Assembly (NCBI GenBank): GCA_030374765.1
Contig: JARGXX010000105.1
Location: 744,001-808,000 of the forward strand
Source: Agarophyton chilense
Taxonomy: Eukaryota > Rhodophyta > Florideophyceae > Gracilariales > Gracilariaceae
DNA length: 64,000 bases
Reading direction: 5' to 3'
A program made the translations under genes and the position numbers. The notes beneath the pieces are model-generated. The model was given only the letters and a program-made list of their open reading frames with translations. It was not told the origin of the DNA and ran no database searches. Of this stretch, positions 42,926-55,600 are shown piece after piece. Each line of letters begins with the position of its first letter. Position 1 is the stretch's first letter.

Positions 42926-44165
42926 AAGATTCATATCAACGCGCAAGCGGTAACAATGTCGCCGTTGGATGAAACCACCTCACTGAAGATTGAACTTCAT
43001 ATACCTCTTTTCGGCTGCAAGAACGACATATGCAATGTTAGGCAAAGCAGCAGAATACCCCCATATAATAAAATCCTGGTCACCGGTCACGTTCCCAAGA
43101 CGTAGTATCAGATTGGCGACAGCGAAAACTAAGTCTTTCACCACTAAACACCTCCAAACCTCGGTTTCTACCTCGTACGCGCCATTGCAGTCAACATCTT
43201 TGATATCTCGGCTTTCACCATCGATCCGCCGTGCAGCTCGTCCGACTGCTCGTTCAACATTTCATCTGTTTGGGGGAGAGCAACAACAACACCAATAAAA
43301 CTAACAACACCGCACCAAGGTATTTCTCTGGATTACGTTCTGTGGCATCTAGTTCCATGTAATTGCCACAGAGTGAGGCGGCAAATGCAGCGCCAGTTGC
43401 GCCAATCGCGGACACGGGCGTCTCTTCTTCGGGAAAATACCAACCTTTTGAGAGACCGTTGGATAACCGGCTCGAAAGTCTTCAAACCATCCTGGCCGCA
43501 TCTATCATCCGGCTGGCGCCGTCGCTCCACCCGAATGAAGTATTAAACGACGCGCTATTGACGATGTACACTGATTGAAGCGGAATGCTCTCGGGAGATA
43601 TTCCGGTATTTCCAATCACTTCCTGGCATTTACGGAACTGGGTGGCGGATCCGGTTCATACGATAAGTCATCGCGGGAGTATGTGAGTAGCTTCCGTGCA
43701 TGCGTTTTTTGTCCTACCTAGTCATCAACGGCACCGTCGAGCTTTTCTAAAATATCTCATCCCAGATTGTCTGGGCTCTGATGTCTGGCTGTACCGCACC
43801 CAAGGTGAAATTGAATATCTCGACCGCCTTGCGGGTTGGAAACTTTCCAATGGAGGGGCATTTTCATTGTACGCTAGGAAGCCGTTTGCTGGGTCCGGCC
43901 GATCATTCGGGCTTAATTCCGCTCCATGTGACGGCTTGTATAGTATTCTACTCCTCTCGGAATACCGATGGAATATTTTTTCGTCTAAGTACGATGATAC
44001 TCATAGGTGAGTACAACAGCTATGATGAAGTTATGAAGCGGCATCTTGCAGATAGCCAGCAAGGTGGTATGTTACACGCGGGATCTCGGCCTGCAACGGC
44101 GCATATGGTGGGCGGCCACGTGGCAACCAAGCCTACCCTTCGTAGGAGGAAGTCCATTTAGAGCT
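42926..44165. other. Decayed repeat sequence, no gene recognised
   Basis: Several short plus-strand open segments (such as 43363-43578, starting MPQSEAANAAP, and 43781-44161) lack motifs. Position between two gypsy-family repeats suggests degraded gypsy interior. Confidence 0.35.
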
Positions 44166-44169
44166 ATTT

Positions 44170-44543
44170 ATCCCGTACTGTAGAAGGGTTAATTGGCAAA
44201 CCAAGTTTATATCTAGATATTATTGCGTGCGGCGCTCACCCCAGTGCACAGTACATAAGGCATGGAGGGGAGCGCCGACTCCAAAGTCAAGGAGACAATA
44301 ACGAGTTCACAACTGACTTTTTCCTTGTTCAGGATTCCTCAACCGGAGATCCGAACGAGATACTACAAATAGTTGTCCGTTCCGTAGTACCAACCATCCT
44401 TTTTGGCGAGTGGGACCTTACAAACCCCATTATGGCTCGCTATTGTTGTGCTCTGCCACATCTTCCCCTTAGCCGCAAGCACCCAATCGGCAGTCCCGAA
44501 CACTGTCGCAGGTGTCTGCTTTCTCTGTTAGAGCGGATACTAC
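44170..44543 (+). repeat. Partial old LTR of the Gypsy-3 family
   Basis: Aligns with the right half of the LTRs at 51206-51922 and 55601-56319: GGAGATCCG.ACGAG, the CTTACAA block, a CTAGCCGCAA-type block and a GCGGATACTACA end (44543). The left half is missing or too diverged. Confidence 0.6.
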
Positions 44544-46750
44544 AGCTTGGGCGACCAAACGTCCTTGGGGTTATCTGATTCGAGCCGCCAGTGCGATCAC
44601 GGTTCGGGAATATGGTTTGGTACCAAAACGCGGAGATCGAACGCATTTGTGCAGCCAACCGACGAGATCGGTATGTTTCCATTCGATCTTGGTGGTCGTA
44701 TCTCGAAGCTCGTCGAGGCTGATACATAGAACTACCTCCGGTAATCACGAATTACAGGTCCTGTCTCGCCGAAGCCCCTCAAGCGAGACTTTAGTCCGTT
44801 GTCGTCTCCTAGTGGGCTATCTGCACTGCGGTTTTCACCTTCTGAGATGTTTATGACTAGTCCGGACTGTGGTTCATTTCATTGCATGTTAGAGCCAGCA
44901 ATCGTCCCTTGGACTTAAACATTCCACTATGTGGTCCAATGAACAAGAGCCGGCGACACTTCTCGATTTCATCCACAAGGTTGACTAGGCCTGAGATCCT
45001 TTAAAGTGGGCGTGCATCCGGTGTCCGGGCGCAGGACCTGTCAGCAGGGCGACACCATACGCTTGTGGGTGACCTCATCTTTTTCAAGCCCTGGCAGGGA
45101 CATGAGTTCTCTGCAGAGGATGCTAATGAATTTCGGGCGGCTCTGCGGTATATTCCGAGAGGCATCCGACCCGTGTCGTAGACGCGGGCGAGTATTAACA
45201 CGTCTACGCCGGTGAGTAATTGATGTTAGATAATCATTCAAATGATGGGCTGGCGCCCCCTGAGGCGAATGAACCCTAAGCTGTGGAGGAGCCTCACAAT
45301 ACATGAAATCATGTCTTGTCATTTATGAACGTGGCTAACGTTGAGAGAGCTGCTCCTTCCATTGGAGATGGCGATGAACCTTCGGCTTCGCCAGATGGCG
45401 TTTAAAGTTTAGTTGTCTCAGTTCAAGGCTGAGAAAGTGCCGCTGAGCTGGGTCAGGTGAGCGCGATCACCCAGTTTATCCGCGAGGTGGGGCTGGAGAG
45501 GAGCGCTATCAGTGGTGACATTGGCGAGATGCGCGCGTCCCTGACTTTCCGTTTCCAAAGCAACCACTCAGGTGATAGCCATGACAATCCGTGAGAAGTT
45601 GATGATCTCGATAGGGTCCGGTAGCCTCCTGATGTAGTGTATGTTTCGAATTCTCGGTACGGTACCAATGTAATTGAATAAATACCAAATTCCTTGGGCA
45701 TTGTTTTTGCTTCTTATTACAACTTCCAAAAAAATTTCAATGTTCCATCTTCTGTTCTTTCTTTTCCACCATAAGTGGGCGTTAACGATCGTTGCAGGAT
45801 TTTCTGTCCGCGTCCGGCGGTGATATGAAAAAACTGTTGAACATGAGACGTGCTCAACCGGCTCTTTCAAGTCGGGCTCTGGACCGAATCAATACCAAGA
45901 GACAAGACACTGAATATTACTATCATGATGGTAGGAATGTTTTAAAATATGGTCATTATCGAATTTTTTTCTCGTAGCCTTTCCCGATGGGTCGTGTTTG
46001 TGAGCAAGCTCCTCTCAAGGGGTCTGCGGGGGCTCTCCGTTTTGCTCCTAGAGCTTTCGGGCTTTTCATCGTCCTGACTGTGGGCAAGCTGACGATGGAG
46101 TCGGTTGTACTAGTATACGCTCTGCACCGGGAATTGAACCGCCTTGCGCGTTGATTGGTATATCTCCCTAGAGGCGGGCCTTTCTGTTACGTGCAAATTC
46201 CAACTGATGGCTGGTAACGCTACTCGCTGTGGGGTGTTTCGCATCATAAATGGAGGGCTCTAACAGTACCGTTCTCGGTGAGTTCGAACTCTTCGAGATT
46301 ACAGTACCGTTCCCGACATTTTCTTCTGAAGTATTGGTGTTTCATTCGCCCACTTACCGGTGATTTGGGTGAATTGTATCTCGTCGGGGAACATTGGCGT
46401 TGCGGCGTACTCTTTTAAACGTCTCCACCTCACTTTGCAACGAGTCATTTCTGTTTTTTTCGTTTGAACTATCCGTGACTGGCTTCTCCTCAACGACATT
46501 GACGTGTTCTACATTAATAACCTCCTTCTTCTCGTCAGACGGAGAAGTAAGGAGAGCGGTAGAGACTCCCAATCAGCGAGGGTTGACATCATGTGGTGGA
46601 GTGAAAGAGTGACCCTTCTGGGTAGCTTCCGACAAGTGCAACAAATCAAAGAGTCCCCTAGTATGTTGTTGCAAGACAAAAGGTCTTGTAACCACTAAAG
46701 TGGGTTGAGCCACTGAGGTGTGCCGTAAAACAATATTTACGGTTGTGGGT
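44544..46750. other. No gene recognised
   Basis: Short ORFs only, without recognisable motifs, in an area dominated by decayed gypsy sequence. Confidence 0.4.
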
Positions 46751-46753
46751 TGT

Positions 46754-47196
46754 TGTAACGCAATGACTGGTGGGTCAGCGTACGGGTCTCGACCGGTGCT
46801 AGCGTGGTAGAGCGGGGTCTTAAGCGTCGAATTCTTGCCGGCGGCACTCCCAGATTACTTGGTGCAATGGGCTGGCGTTTATTGCATAGTCCTACAGGTC
46901 GGAGCTACGGAAACGATGGCTTGAAGACCAATTGGTGGAACTAATATACCAAGGGGGGTTATTTAGTATCCTAATGGTGCCTACCTTACTCCAAGGGAGA
47001 AGCGTCACTCGAGCCAAGAAAATATCAATTGCGAGGCGCTGGGATCTCCCTGGCACGGTAATACTAATCTATTACACTAAATAATAAAAAAAATCATCTA
47101 AATGAGCCCAGCTGAGGTCAGCCCGTCCACGTGTCGTCTGTAAGATACCTCAGGCCCGGCGGCTTACAGGACTTAACCGTTATCTTTGCTCCTTAA
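46754..47196 (+). repeat. ~445-bp dispersed repeat, copy 1
   Basis: Same family as 49482-49927 in opposite orientation. Shared words include TGTAACGCAATGAC, CTAGCGTGGTAGAGCGGG, GGAGCTACGGAAACGATGGC, TTTTCTTGGCTCGAGTGACG (in copy 2) and AGATACCTCAGG. It abuts the end of Gypsy-2 integrase, so it may be that element's LTR or an independent insertion. Confidence 0.75.
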
Positions 47197-47694
47197 AAGT
47201 TGTGTATCCACCGCTGGTACTTTTAAGGGCGGTGGTGGAGCAATGACAATGCGGTAACGAGAGAGGCGCTCTTGAGCAGTAAACATATCCACCACGATGG
47301 CATCATCTCCGATAGAAAATATTTTACAGGGTCCGTTCGCGAGCGGTGAGAGTTTTTGGCGTTTCTCCTTATCGAGAATCCAGTATTTGCCATGGATGAA
47401 TACGTAGTCATCTGATTTGATCGGTGGCGTTGTATCACTTAGGCTGGAGTCAAAATCACGCTTTTGGGCGTCTTGCACACGGACTATTAAACTGCGAAGA
47501 GCTGGAATCAACTCGATCAGAAACCGTCCCCACTTGTGGCGATAATCCTTCACAGAAGGGAAGCATTCCTGTATATGCTGGGGCTGCAACGCGATAGAGG
47601 GCGGACGACGGGACAAGGCCATTTCGAATGGATTCCAACACGTTGTATGATGTAATTGTGTATTGAACACGAATGGTAACGGGTCAGTAAACAT
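47173..47694 (-). pseudogene. Gypsy-2 integrase C-terminal domain
   Basis: 173-aa open piece. NTQLHHTTCWNPFEMALSRR is the conserved region after the integrase core (HxxTG.SPFE..RP-like). SDYVFIHGKYW-type and LSPLANGPCKIFSIGDDAIVV match the GPY/F-like SH3 module (GPF replaced by GPC). No chromodomain follows. The open frame is long for such a decayed element. Confidence 0.75.
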
Positions 47695-47844
47695 ATACCG
47701 ACGTTCGGTGTGTTTGACTACGTATTAACGGAGGATTTCCAGTAGCATTCGGATTGAACCGCTTGGCTTTTCCATTATACACTACACTGAGGATGGTAGG
47801 GCGTTGTATAGAGATTCTTGATGTAGAGAATCTGACACACGTTC

Positions 47845-48490
47845 TTAACGAATTGCGAAGCAAATTTTTTTTCCGTTGTCGGACAGAAGATTACCCGGCG
47901 GGCCGTAGATAAATACCCAGGTTCGCCAAGCTTTTGCAACTGTGAAACCGGATATGTTCTTTATATGCAATAACGAGTAGAAATTTGTGTCGAAATCGGG
48001 TGGTAAGGAGCGGGACGAGATTGTCGATGGCAACAAACTAGAGTGCAGATCTTGCGGTGAAAACAATCAACATTGTTGACTGTTTGCGTAGTGTAACGCG
48101 ATTCGTAGCACATTCGGTTCAAAACCGCACTGTTGCGTAGCAATGCACAGCCATGGCTGGCCTATAAAAGTTCCTTTCCGAATTGAGGTAGAGTTTCCGT
48201 CCAACAACGTGTCCACTAAGTTTGGCATAGTTAGATAGATGCAATACTCTCGACTGTTGAGTATGCGGAACCACTACTTGTGAGGATGACTGCACCGTCT
48301 TGACGAGGTATCCAATTTCATTTATCTCCAGAAAAAGTTGTGCGCCACCATTAAGATGGGCGCGTATCCTCTTACAGAAGGTGTCACCGTGCTGTTCTCT
48401 AACTACATCCTCTGGGGGTGTCGGAACAAAATCACCCGGTTGGGGTTTCTCAGTTTCATCAGCGAAGAGAATTCTTATCACAATCAGCAT
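47845..48490 (-). pseudogene. Gypsy-2 integrase zinc region and core
   Basis: A zinc-binding-like part (VLHLSNYAKLSGHVVGRK) is followed in other frames by a core: SSTISSRSLPPDFDTNFY, ISGFTVAKAWRTWVFIYG and PPGNLLSDNGKK with the second catalytic Asp region (SDNG). Frameshifts break it. Confidence 0.7.
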
Positions 48491-48611
48491 CCATTTTAAG
48501 GTCTTTAGGCCACGTATCTTGCCTCAGATCGGGCTCGTTCGGTGCTCGATCGCCTACGACAAAGCAAGATATATCACTTTCATCGGCGCCCAGAAGTTTT
48601 CCATTCGTGGG

Positions 48612-48890
48612 TTAAGTTGATAGCGATTCCTTTTGGACGTTGTGCGTGTCGTTCTTATAGATCACTTCGAAATCATATTCCGCTAGGCGAAGCCTCCAAC
48701 GCACAAAGTGGCCTGACGGTTCCGACATGGTCAATAGACATCGTAGGGGGAGTGATCCATGTAGAGGGTACAGTGCACACCAATGAGATAAGGGCAGACA
48801 GCAGGGAGAGACATTCAACGAACTCGACCAATACTACGTGGGATTCCGTTCTTTTATGCAGTTGTCTGAAAGAGAGCACAAACTTTTAGG
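48612..48890 (-). pseudogene. Gypsy-2 RNase H C-terminal part
   Basis: A piece reading VRWRLRLAEYDFEVIYKN corresponds to the conserved end of the gypsy RNase H/connection (R.R..L.EY.F.I.Y..G). Stops surround it. Confidence 0.65.
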
Positions 48891-48994
48891 TAATCGCTAG
48901 CGTCTATTTCAACTGCAACCAGGAGTCCGGGCTTCGGTAGCGATAGGATCAGTGTTGATGTGACGGCCTCAACAAAAGAATTAAAAACACCTAT

Positions 48995-50144
48995 CTAAGC
49001 GAATGTAAAGGGTTCCAAGTTACGTCGTTGGCATTTCCGCAAAAGTGCGTCTAAGCGCTTGGACATGTCCGCGCAGTTAGGTATCAATCCTGGATAGGCA
49101 CTCAATCCTAAAAACGAGCGTAGTTTTTTTTGAATTATGGACTCTATCGCTAGGGGAAGCGATTTCACTCGAGCGTTCTCGGCCATGACCTGTAAAAGAC
49201 GAATAGTGTGATCCAAACATTTGACAGTATCTAGGAACAAGTTTCATTTCCCTCACTTGAGTGTAATCGCAGCTTCTCGTAATATGGTCATAATATCCCT
49301 GACCAGGGCGAGGTTGTCATCAAGAATATCTGAGAAAACAATTGATATCCTCCAGATAGATGAGACCTGTACGCCACTTTAAGCGGTCTAGTAGATTATC
49401 AAGAGCATCTTAAAAGGGAGCGGGAGCATTGGTCAGACCAAAAGGCATCCGCTTGAAACGGTATAGTCCCGAATTAGAGACAGTGAAGCAGCAACGATTG
49501 CGGTTGATTCCTGTAAGCGGCCAGAGCCTGAGGTATCTCACAGAGGCCAAGTGGACTGGTCGATTTCAGCTGAAAATATTTAGATAATAATTTTATGTTT
49601 TTCAGTGTGATAGAATATCTTTACAGTGCAAGGGAGATCCTAGGGCCTCGCCATTGATATTTTCTTGGCTCGAGTGACGCTTATCCCTTAGAATCAGGTA
49701 GGCACCGTTAGGATACTAAATTACCTCCTTCGATACATTAGTTTCACTGATCGGTCTTCAAGCCATCGTTTCCGTAGCTCCGACCTCTAGGACTACTCAG
49801 TATACGCCCCCCCGTTGCACCAAGTACTCTGGGAGTGCCGCCGTCAAGGATACGGAGCTTAGGACCCGCTCTACCACGCTAGCTCAGGTTGAGACCAGTA
49901 CGCTGAGCCATAAGTCATTGCGTTACAGAGACAAACGCAGTCTTTTCCTGGTCCTCTTTTTTGAAAGGAGTTTTTTAGTATCCCCGATTGGCGTCCAAAG
50001 CTGAAATAAAGGTAACAGTGCCCATCGAGTCGATTTACTCATACATGCCAGGAATCGGATGCACGGCCTTGAATGTGACTTTGTTAAAGCGACGATAGTC
50101 GATGCATAAACGCCAGGACCCCTCGGGGTTTGCAGCCAGTACAA
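48995..50144 (-). pseudogene. Gypsy-2 reverse transcriptase, split by a 446-bp repeat
   Basis: Blocks across frames: SFGRQSG, KEDQEKTAFVS (about 49940), interruption 49482-49927, then LYRFKRMPFGLTNAP (about 49460-49420), IYLEDINCFL (about 49370; catalytic YLDD changed to YLED) and a thumb-like FLGLSAYPGLIPNCADMSK (about 49130). Joining at the duplicated GAGAC restores the normal order KTAFVS - GLYRFKRMPFGL. Confidence 0.8.
49477..49932 (-). mobile_element. 446-bp repeat (copy 2) inserted in Gypsy-2 RT
   Basis: Element 49482-49927 flanked by GAGAC (49477-49481 and 49928-49932). It is the reverse-orientation relative of 46754-47196. Inner ends read TGTAACGC and AGTGAAGC on entering strands, an imperfect match. 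It is too short to code and could be a solo LTR or a non-autonomous element. Confidence 0.75.
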
Positions 50145-50717
50145 ATGGAGATGCCTACGGCGACTGAGTCGGTGAGTCGGTGAGTCGGTTAGAACACTCC
50201 AGCTCAGAGAATTTTATCCAATTGAAACTAGTACTCTTCATAAACATTGGGGACTGCTCTACAAGAGTTTATAGCAACCGGTCTGGCGTTCAGCAACAAG
50301 TCTATTCGGTGTTCCGTTGTAACAATCTCACCGTGGAAGCCATTCAATAATTGATGTAAACTCCAGTAACATGTCACCGAGAAGCTTAGGTTCGATTCAG
50401 CCCCATGGCCGAGGTCGAGTTACTTGAGTCCTTTCACGGGGTTATCCGTTCATAGTTCGATAGAAAAAATTCTAGCTCTGGTTTACCAGGTTTTCGGTCC
50501 GGATTAATAGGTGATTGAGTCACAGTGTCCTTGACCTCTTTAGAGTGATCGAGATTGAATAAATCGGTTGCGTTCAACTCTGTAGGGCCCAAAGTAGTGG
50601 AGTGAGGCATTCCCCACCCAGAAACTGAGTTTTTTCCCAGGGATTTTGGTGTGTCACCAAGATTGGAAACCAGACCGATGAATGCTTTTTCCGGCTCAAT
50701 TTGAACAACTTCATTCT

Positions 50718-51170
50718 CTACGGCCAGTTGATATTAATTGTATAGAGATGGGAGGAGTGTAATACCTCGCAACCTGTGCTGACGGGAGTTGTTACGTACC
50801 AAGGTATCAGACGCAGGTGGTAATGGCACCGACGTTGCCACGCGGAGCTTAGAAAATTTCCGAAAAGCGAATGGAGCTTCCTGTATTTCAGATAAGGATA
50901 CGAATTCTTTCGAGGCATGTGTTAATGGATGATGGAAGATTTGAACATATTAACCGTATTCCAGTCCGACAAGTGTTAAGCAGGGCTTTACTGCATCAGT
51001 GAATCTGTTGCAATAGTCACATCTCAATACTACGGAGGCTGCCAATTCTTTCCATATGATGAAACTAATCTTCACCATGAGGGAGCCCAAGCGGACAACG
51101 AGGTCGATAATTTCCAGCGTTGAGAACGGGTTCTTAATCGCGTTAGTGACGTCTGGTACTACGCCGGGGC
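50718..51170 (-). pseudogene. Gypsy-2 protease remainder and linker
   Basis: Starts just after the Gypsy-3 insertion with SPLRSQIRPGVVPDV, then STLEIIDLVVRLGSL, KELAASVVLRCDYCNRFTDA and LRVATSVPLPP. These match the Gypsy-1 region at 18.2-18.5 kb. The active-site half lies at 56320-56400. Confidence 0.7.
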
Positions 51171-51205
51171 GGATCTGAGAACGCAAGGGCGAAGACAGTA
51201 GCGAC

Positions 51206-51922
51206 TGCTGTATTATACTTGGTTGGAAAAACCGATGGGATAGTTTATCGCAAAGTAGCGGTTGTAACTCATAAGTGAGAATTATGGTCAGTAGGATTAT
51301 AGGACGCGTCGACCCGCATGAGATGCCTAGAGGCCGGTTATATTTGTTAAACAAGTGTTTGCACGAGTCCAGTCGCTTACCACTGTGCGCGCACAGTTGC
51401 GACCCTTTTTCAAGAAATGCTATATTTGCAACGGCAGACTTATTGGTGATTCACGCTTCGGTCTTTACTACCATTTATAGCTAGAACTTCATTAGGGACT
51501 TTACTCGTACAGGGGTTTGGCTAAGTGACTGAAAACTTGGTAATATTAAGGTATAATTTGGGACATCACCCTGGTACACAATATATAAAGTACCAGAGAT
51601 GAGCCCCGACTCTAAAAAAAAAGAGACAACATGGATATCCTGACTCGCCTGTTCCTCGTTTAGGACTACTTACTCGGAGATCGGGAGGAGATATTATAGA
51701 GAGTCATGTTATAACAACTTCTCGCGCCATTCCGTGTAAGACGTCCTATCCGCGTTATACAGTACACTGTTCACCCTCGATGGAGATTGGTGGCTTTACA
51801 AACCACTTCCAGCTCGCTGTTGCGGTACCTCTACCACCCCTTCTCCCCTAGCCGCAAACACCACATCGACACTCCGAATTCTGTCGCAGGTCTCTGCTTT
51901 TACCGAAAAAGTGGATCTTACA
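51206..51922 (+). repeat. Gypsy-3 left LTR (717 bp)
   Basis: Starts TGCTGTATTATAC and ends GGATCTTACA. A TATA-like ATATATAAAG lies at about 51582-51591. It aligns with 55601-56319 throughout, for example in TTATCGCAAAG, GGTTGTAACTCATAAGTGAG and GGGACATCACC. Confidence 0.8.
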
Positions 51923-54900
51923 AGTAATCTCCGACTTAGAACCATTATGATCAGTTGCACAGGACATTTCGTTCCTGCAAAGTGGAATCGATTTCAATAC
52001 TTAGAATAAATGAAATCGCACTCTTGTTAGAGGTTCTCGAACCACCTCCAGCAACTTTGGATTTCATCGTGATTGAAAACGTGGTCGAAAACTCGAAAAC
52101 ACCATTTTGGTTCGCACCTGGACACAGATTTGTTGTAGGATGTCGAAGACCCGAAGCTAGTCGACTACTGGTCGCCACTGTTCTGTGAAACCACCCCCCA
52201 AATCGAAGCTGGCCTCATATTTTGAAGCCAATGAGCGGCTGCATCGTCAAGATATGTCACTCTCCCATTCGTCGAATGATGAATGAAATACCTCGGATGT
52301 ACCGGAATCTGTGGCAGTGGGAGGCGAGCCCACCACAGAAACAGTAGTTGACCCTGAGGTTGTCGGACATCAAGAAGAATGAAGTTTGGGCAGGGAAGTG
52401 TGTGGTTTCAAGTCTGAGGCAAAAACTTTGCGTGTGTGAATAGTTGAGTTGTAATCGCAGGTTACTGCCCTTCTCGAGGACGTTGAACAGTTACGCCGTC
52501 CTGAAGAAGCAATTCTTCGTGAAGACGATGGAGAGCAGATCTGTGAATCAGTCAGAACTATATAGGAGATCTTAACCTATTCAATGGAAAGGAACGGGAA
52601 TACGGCTGAAGCGCCACCCAGTTGAACCGTAGCCGTGGAAGAAATCCTAACTCGAGTTAACCATCGCTTAGAAGGCCTGGAGGCGGCATTTCATTGGCAG
52701 ATTTCTGCTAAACAAGTAGTTCTGAAGGGGGATGAAGCTTTCTATAGAGAAGCTCTCTATAACAAGTCCAAGTCACGATGTAAGAAGCGGAGGTCTGCTA
52801 GTGCAAAAAGAAGAAGGAGAGTTATCGCCTCCAGTCGCGGTTCAAACACCTTAGTTGGGAACGCCTGCTCTCAAAACAAATGGGCTGGGTGAAAATGACC
52901 CCTCTGATGAAAAAACAAAGACGTCGAACTAATGCCACAAGAAAGAGAGGTCGAGAGCGAATCGAACGTAAGCGCACCAAGTGGTACTCCTCTACCGTCT
53001 GGCGAGTCCAGTTCTGGCCGGCATGCTAATAAGATACCGACAGTTGATCAATATCAACTGCATAGAGACGCTTCTTTCACCCAACAGCCGTCAGAATCGG
53101 ATAGGCCGAAGGAATTGCATCCACATGTGGAATTAAGAAGTAGAAAGAAGTAGACTGCTGTGGATCCTGGAAGCAGGACACATCTTTATCTGAGAAGGGT
53201 TCCTAAAGATTTAGTACAATTCCCACGCAGGCAAAACGACAGTTAGTCTATGAGCGAACGCTTAGCAGCGTTGACACAGATAGTACAGAGATGGTTAAGT
53301 CGACTCCGCAGCATTTCAAACCAATTAACAAGAGTCTTGCGCCGAAAGCGGAAGTATTGAGAAATGCCTAGGAGTATGTTATGGATCGCCTATGTGAAAA
53401 TGGCGAGCATGAAGACACTAGAAAACTACTGTGGTATCGTATCCATTGTATGGCTTTCCCCTGGAGGCGGATACATGGGAACCTTTAGCTCATATCTCTC
53501 CTTCGCAGCTCATGAGATATCATCCTCTCGTTCGATTACCATTCTTAACATAGATCGAATCCTTCTTTGTTGGAGGGACAACCATATCCCATTTCTAAGT
53601 TTAGGGTACAAAGATATTAAAAACTCGAATCCAAGAAAGAACGAAGATTAGACGAAAAGAAGGAAACATGAAGACAAGGAGTCAACGAAGTTTTACTGTT
53701 ATATGGACAAAAATGGAAGAGAGTGGACTCGGAGCTGTTTCTAGAAGTATCAAAGAAACCTGTTGCCACGTATATTTGCAAGGAGTTGTGCGTGATCACC
53801 CTCGACTTGGTCTACGGCAAATCTTACGTCTAAGAAGACTTGCCTCAGTGGATGCAAGTTAGGATAATCGACCGGCACTGTACTCGGTTATTTGTCAAAC
53901 CCATGGAAATACTCCTGAGCAACTCCCGCCGCTGCAAACCGATCGACGGAAGTCCCCTCACTTAGCAGTTCTGGTTCGTACTTGTAACCGAGTTAAGTCT
54001 CCACTCCTGGTGCTTTCTCGTAAGGATTCTCTTCCCTCCTGGGAGCAGTGGCCTTGTTCACATACCCAGTGGGATGATACGGTGGAATATCATGCGGGTT
54101 CTACCGAAGAACGCGAACTTGCTCGGAGATAATGAACGGGCGCGTCCAGGGGTTGTACCACAAGAAGACTCCAGCACTTTCTTTTTGCCCAGGAGAATCG
54201 TCGTGGAGCCTTTCACCGTTTCAGCGAGCGGATTGTTCGGCTAGCACTGCAGAAAAGTCGATGCTGTCGATCAAATCCACGAGATGGAGAGAGTCACCAT
54301 TGTCGGCACGTGATCCCATGACAAAGAAAGGATCGAGGCCTCTTTCATACTTTCGCACTGCGGGCGACATGTCCCAAGCTCTAAAGGTATCAAAAGCATC
54401 TTATAGGAATAAGACGGCCATCTCGGCAATAGACTCGGTATAAACCACTGTCTAATATCCAAAGGATGGGTCATTATCCAAAGCGTTTGGTATGTAGGAT
54501 ATCACATGTCCGGGCTCCACAGAGCAACCATGAGGACTCTAAATCACCGGCAAATGATCAGGTGTGCTGATGTTACGCCCTAAGCGCGTGTTGCGCCGAA
54601 TGCAGTCGATCTAAATCTCTTTATATGGCACCGAATAGCCCCACTGTGATCGAGTACGACGTTTTCAACGGGGATAACCCGTATAGAAAATATCACTCTT
54701 ATAAAAGAAGCGAGAATCCGGGCAGAAAAGAGGTTGTTGGAAGCAGAGAGCTGCGTCACGCACACGGCGTATGCCACGCCAACCACCTACATCGTTTTCG
54801 ATGATAATCTCAATGTACGTGTAACCTTCACCGTTAGTACAGGCTTTCCAATTATTTAGTTCTTAGTCTTGCGGAAGGATAAACGTACTAATGAATCGGT

Positions 54901-55600
54901 GAAGACGCTGGTATATCAAGTTGAAAAACCGAGTACAGGCTTTGGCTAGATTTTTCCTGGAATATGGCGCAATCGCGTTGTGAGGCAAAGCGATATGGCT
55001 CGCCCAGTCATCTATCTATATCGAGTGTACGGAATTCAGTCGGTTAAGTACAAACCATGAACATATTTTCGCATAAAGGGGTCATCGCTACTAGCAACTG
55101 GACCAAACCAGGGCGCTTGAGCGAATAGTTCCGCGTTGTCGAGGGGATTTCGTCCAGAAAAGTCTGTGCGGTGCGGATAGCTCCTCTGAGCGCGACGAGA
55201 TGGAGCTCAAATAACACCACCAGAGGAAACATAAGCCGCATCTGGCATTGGAGTCACGGATGGCTGTTGAAACTGTGCAGGCCGGAATCCCGGGTACGGT
55301 GTATGGAAGGAACGGTATGTACTGAGTGGAGCAGTGGCCTGCGTCGTATAACCAGAAGTAGTGGATGGAGCCCTAGAAGAGAAATCCTCAGGAGATGCTT
55401 GGAATGAGTTGTAACCGGCATTCGGAGTCATCGCAGGGGATGAAGTAGATGATCGGGAACACAGAGAGTACTGTGGCAAAGCGGAAGAGTTCGGTACAAG
55501 GCGAGAAGTTCGTAGTGAAGATGAATACCCGGAGAGCTGGTCTGACCGCGTTGAAAGTACTTTTTGCATCTCCCAAGATTGAAACTTAACTATAGGGGTG
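51923..55600. other. Gypsy-3 interior, too decayed to read
   Basis: Plus-strand segments 52635-52892 and 52932-53153 (Lys/Arg/Ser-rich, Gag-like) and a minus-strand Ser/Pro/Tyr-rich frame at 55207-55600 are the only protein-like stretches. No protease, RT or integrase motif could be read with confidence, so the coding strand is not proven. Confidence 0.4.

Larger units (their letters stand above)
47173..51200 (-). mobile_element. Gypsy-2: decayed Ty3/gypsy retrotransposon, interrupted twice
   Basis: On the minus strand: protease (split; start at 56320-56400, rest below 51205), linker (about 51160-50720), RT (50144-48995), RNase H (48890-48612), integrase zinc region and core (48490-47845) and integrase C-terminus (47694-47173). 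RT before integrase defines Ty3/gypsy. Stops are frequent. A 446-bp repeat splits the RT, and an LTR element (Gypsy-3) splits the protease. Confidence 0.8.

Noticed and set aside
46800..46830. tRNA-like or SINE A-box (GCGTGGTAGAGCGGG)
   Set aside because: No B-box at proper spacing and no tRNA fold; it lies inside a dispersed repeat.
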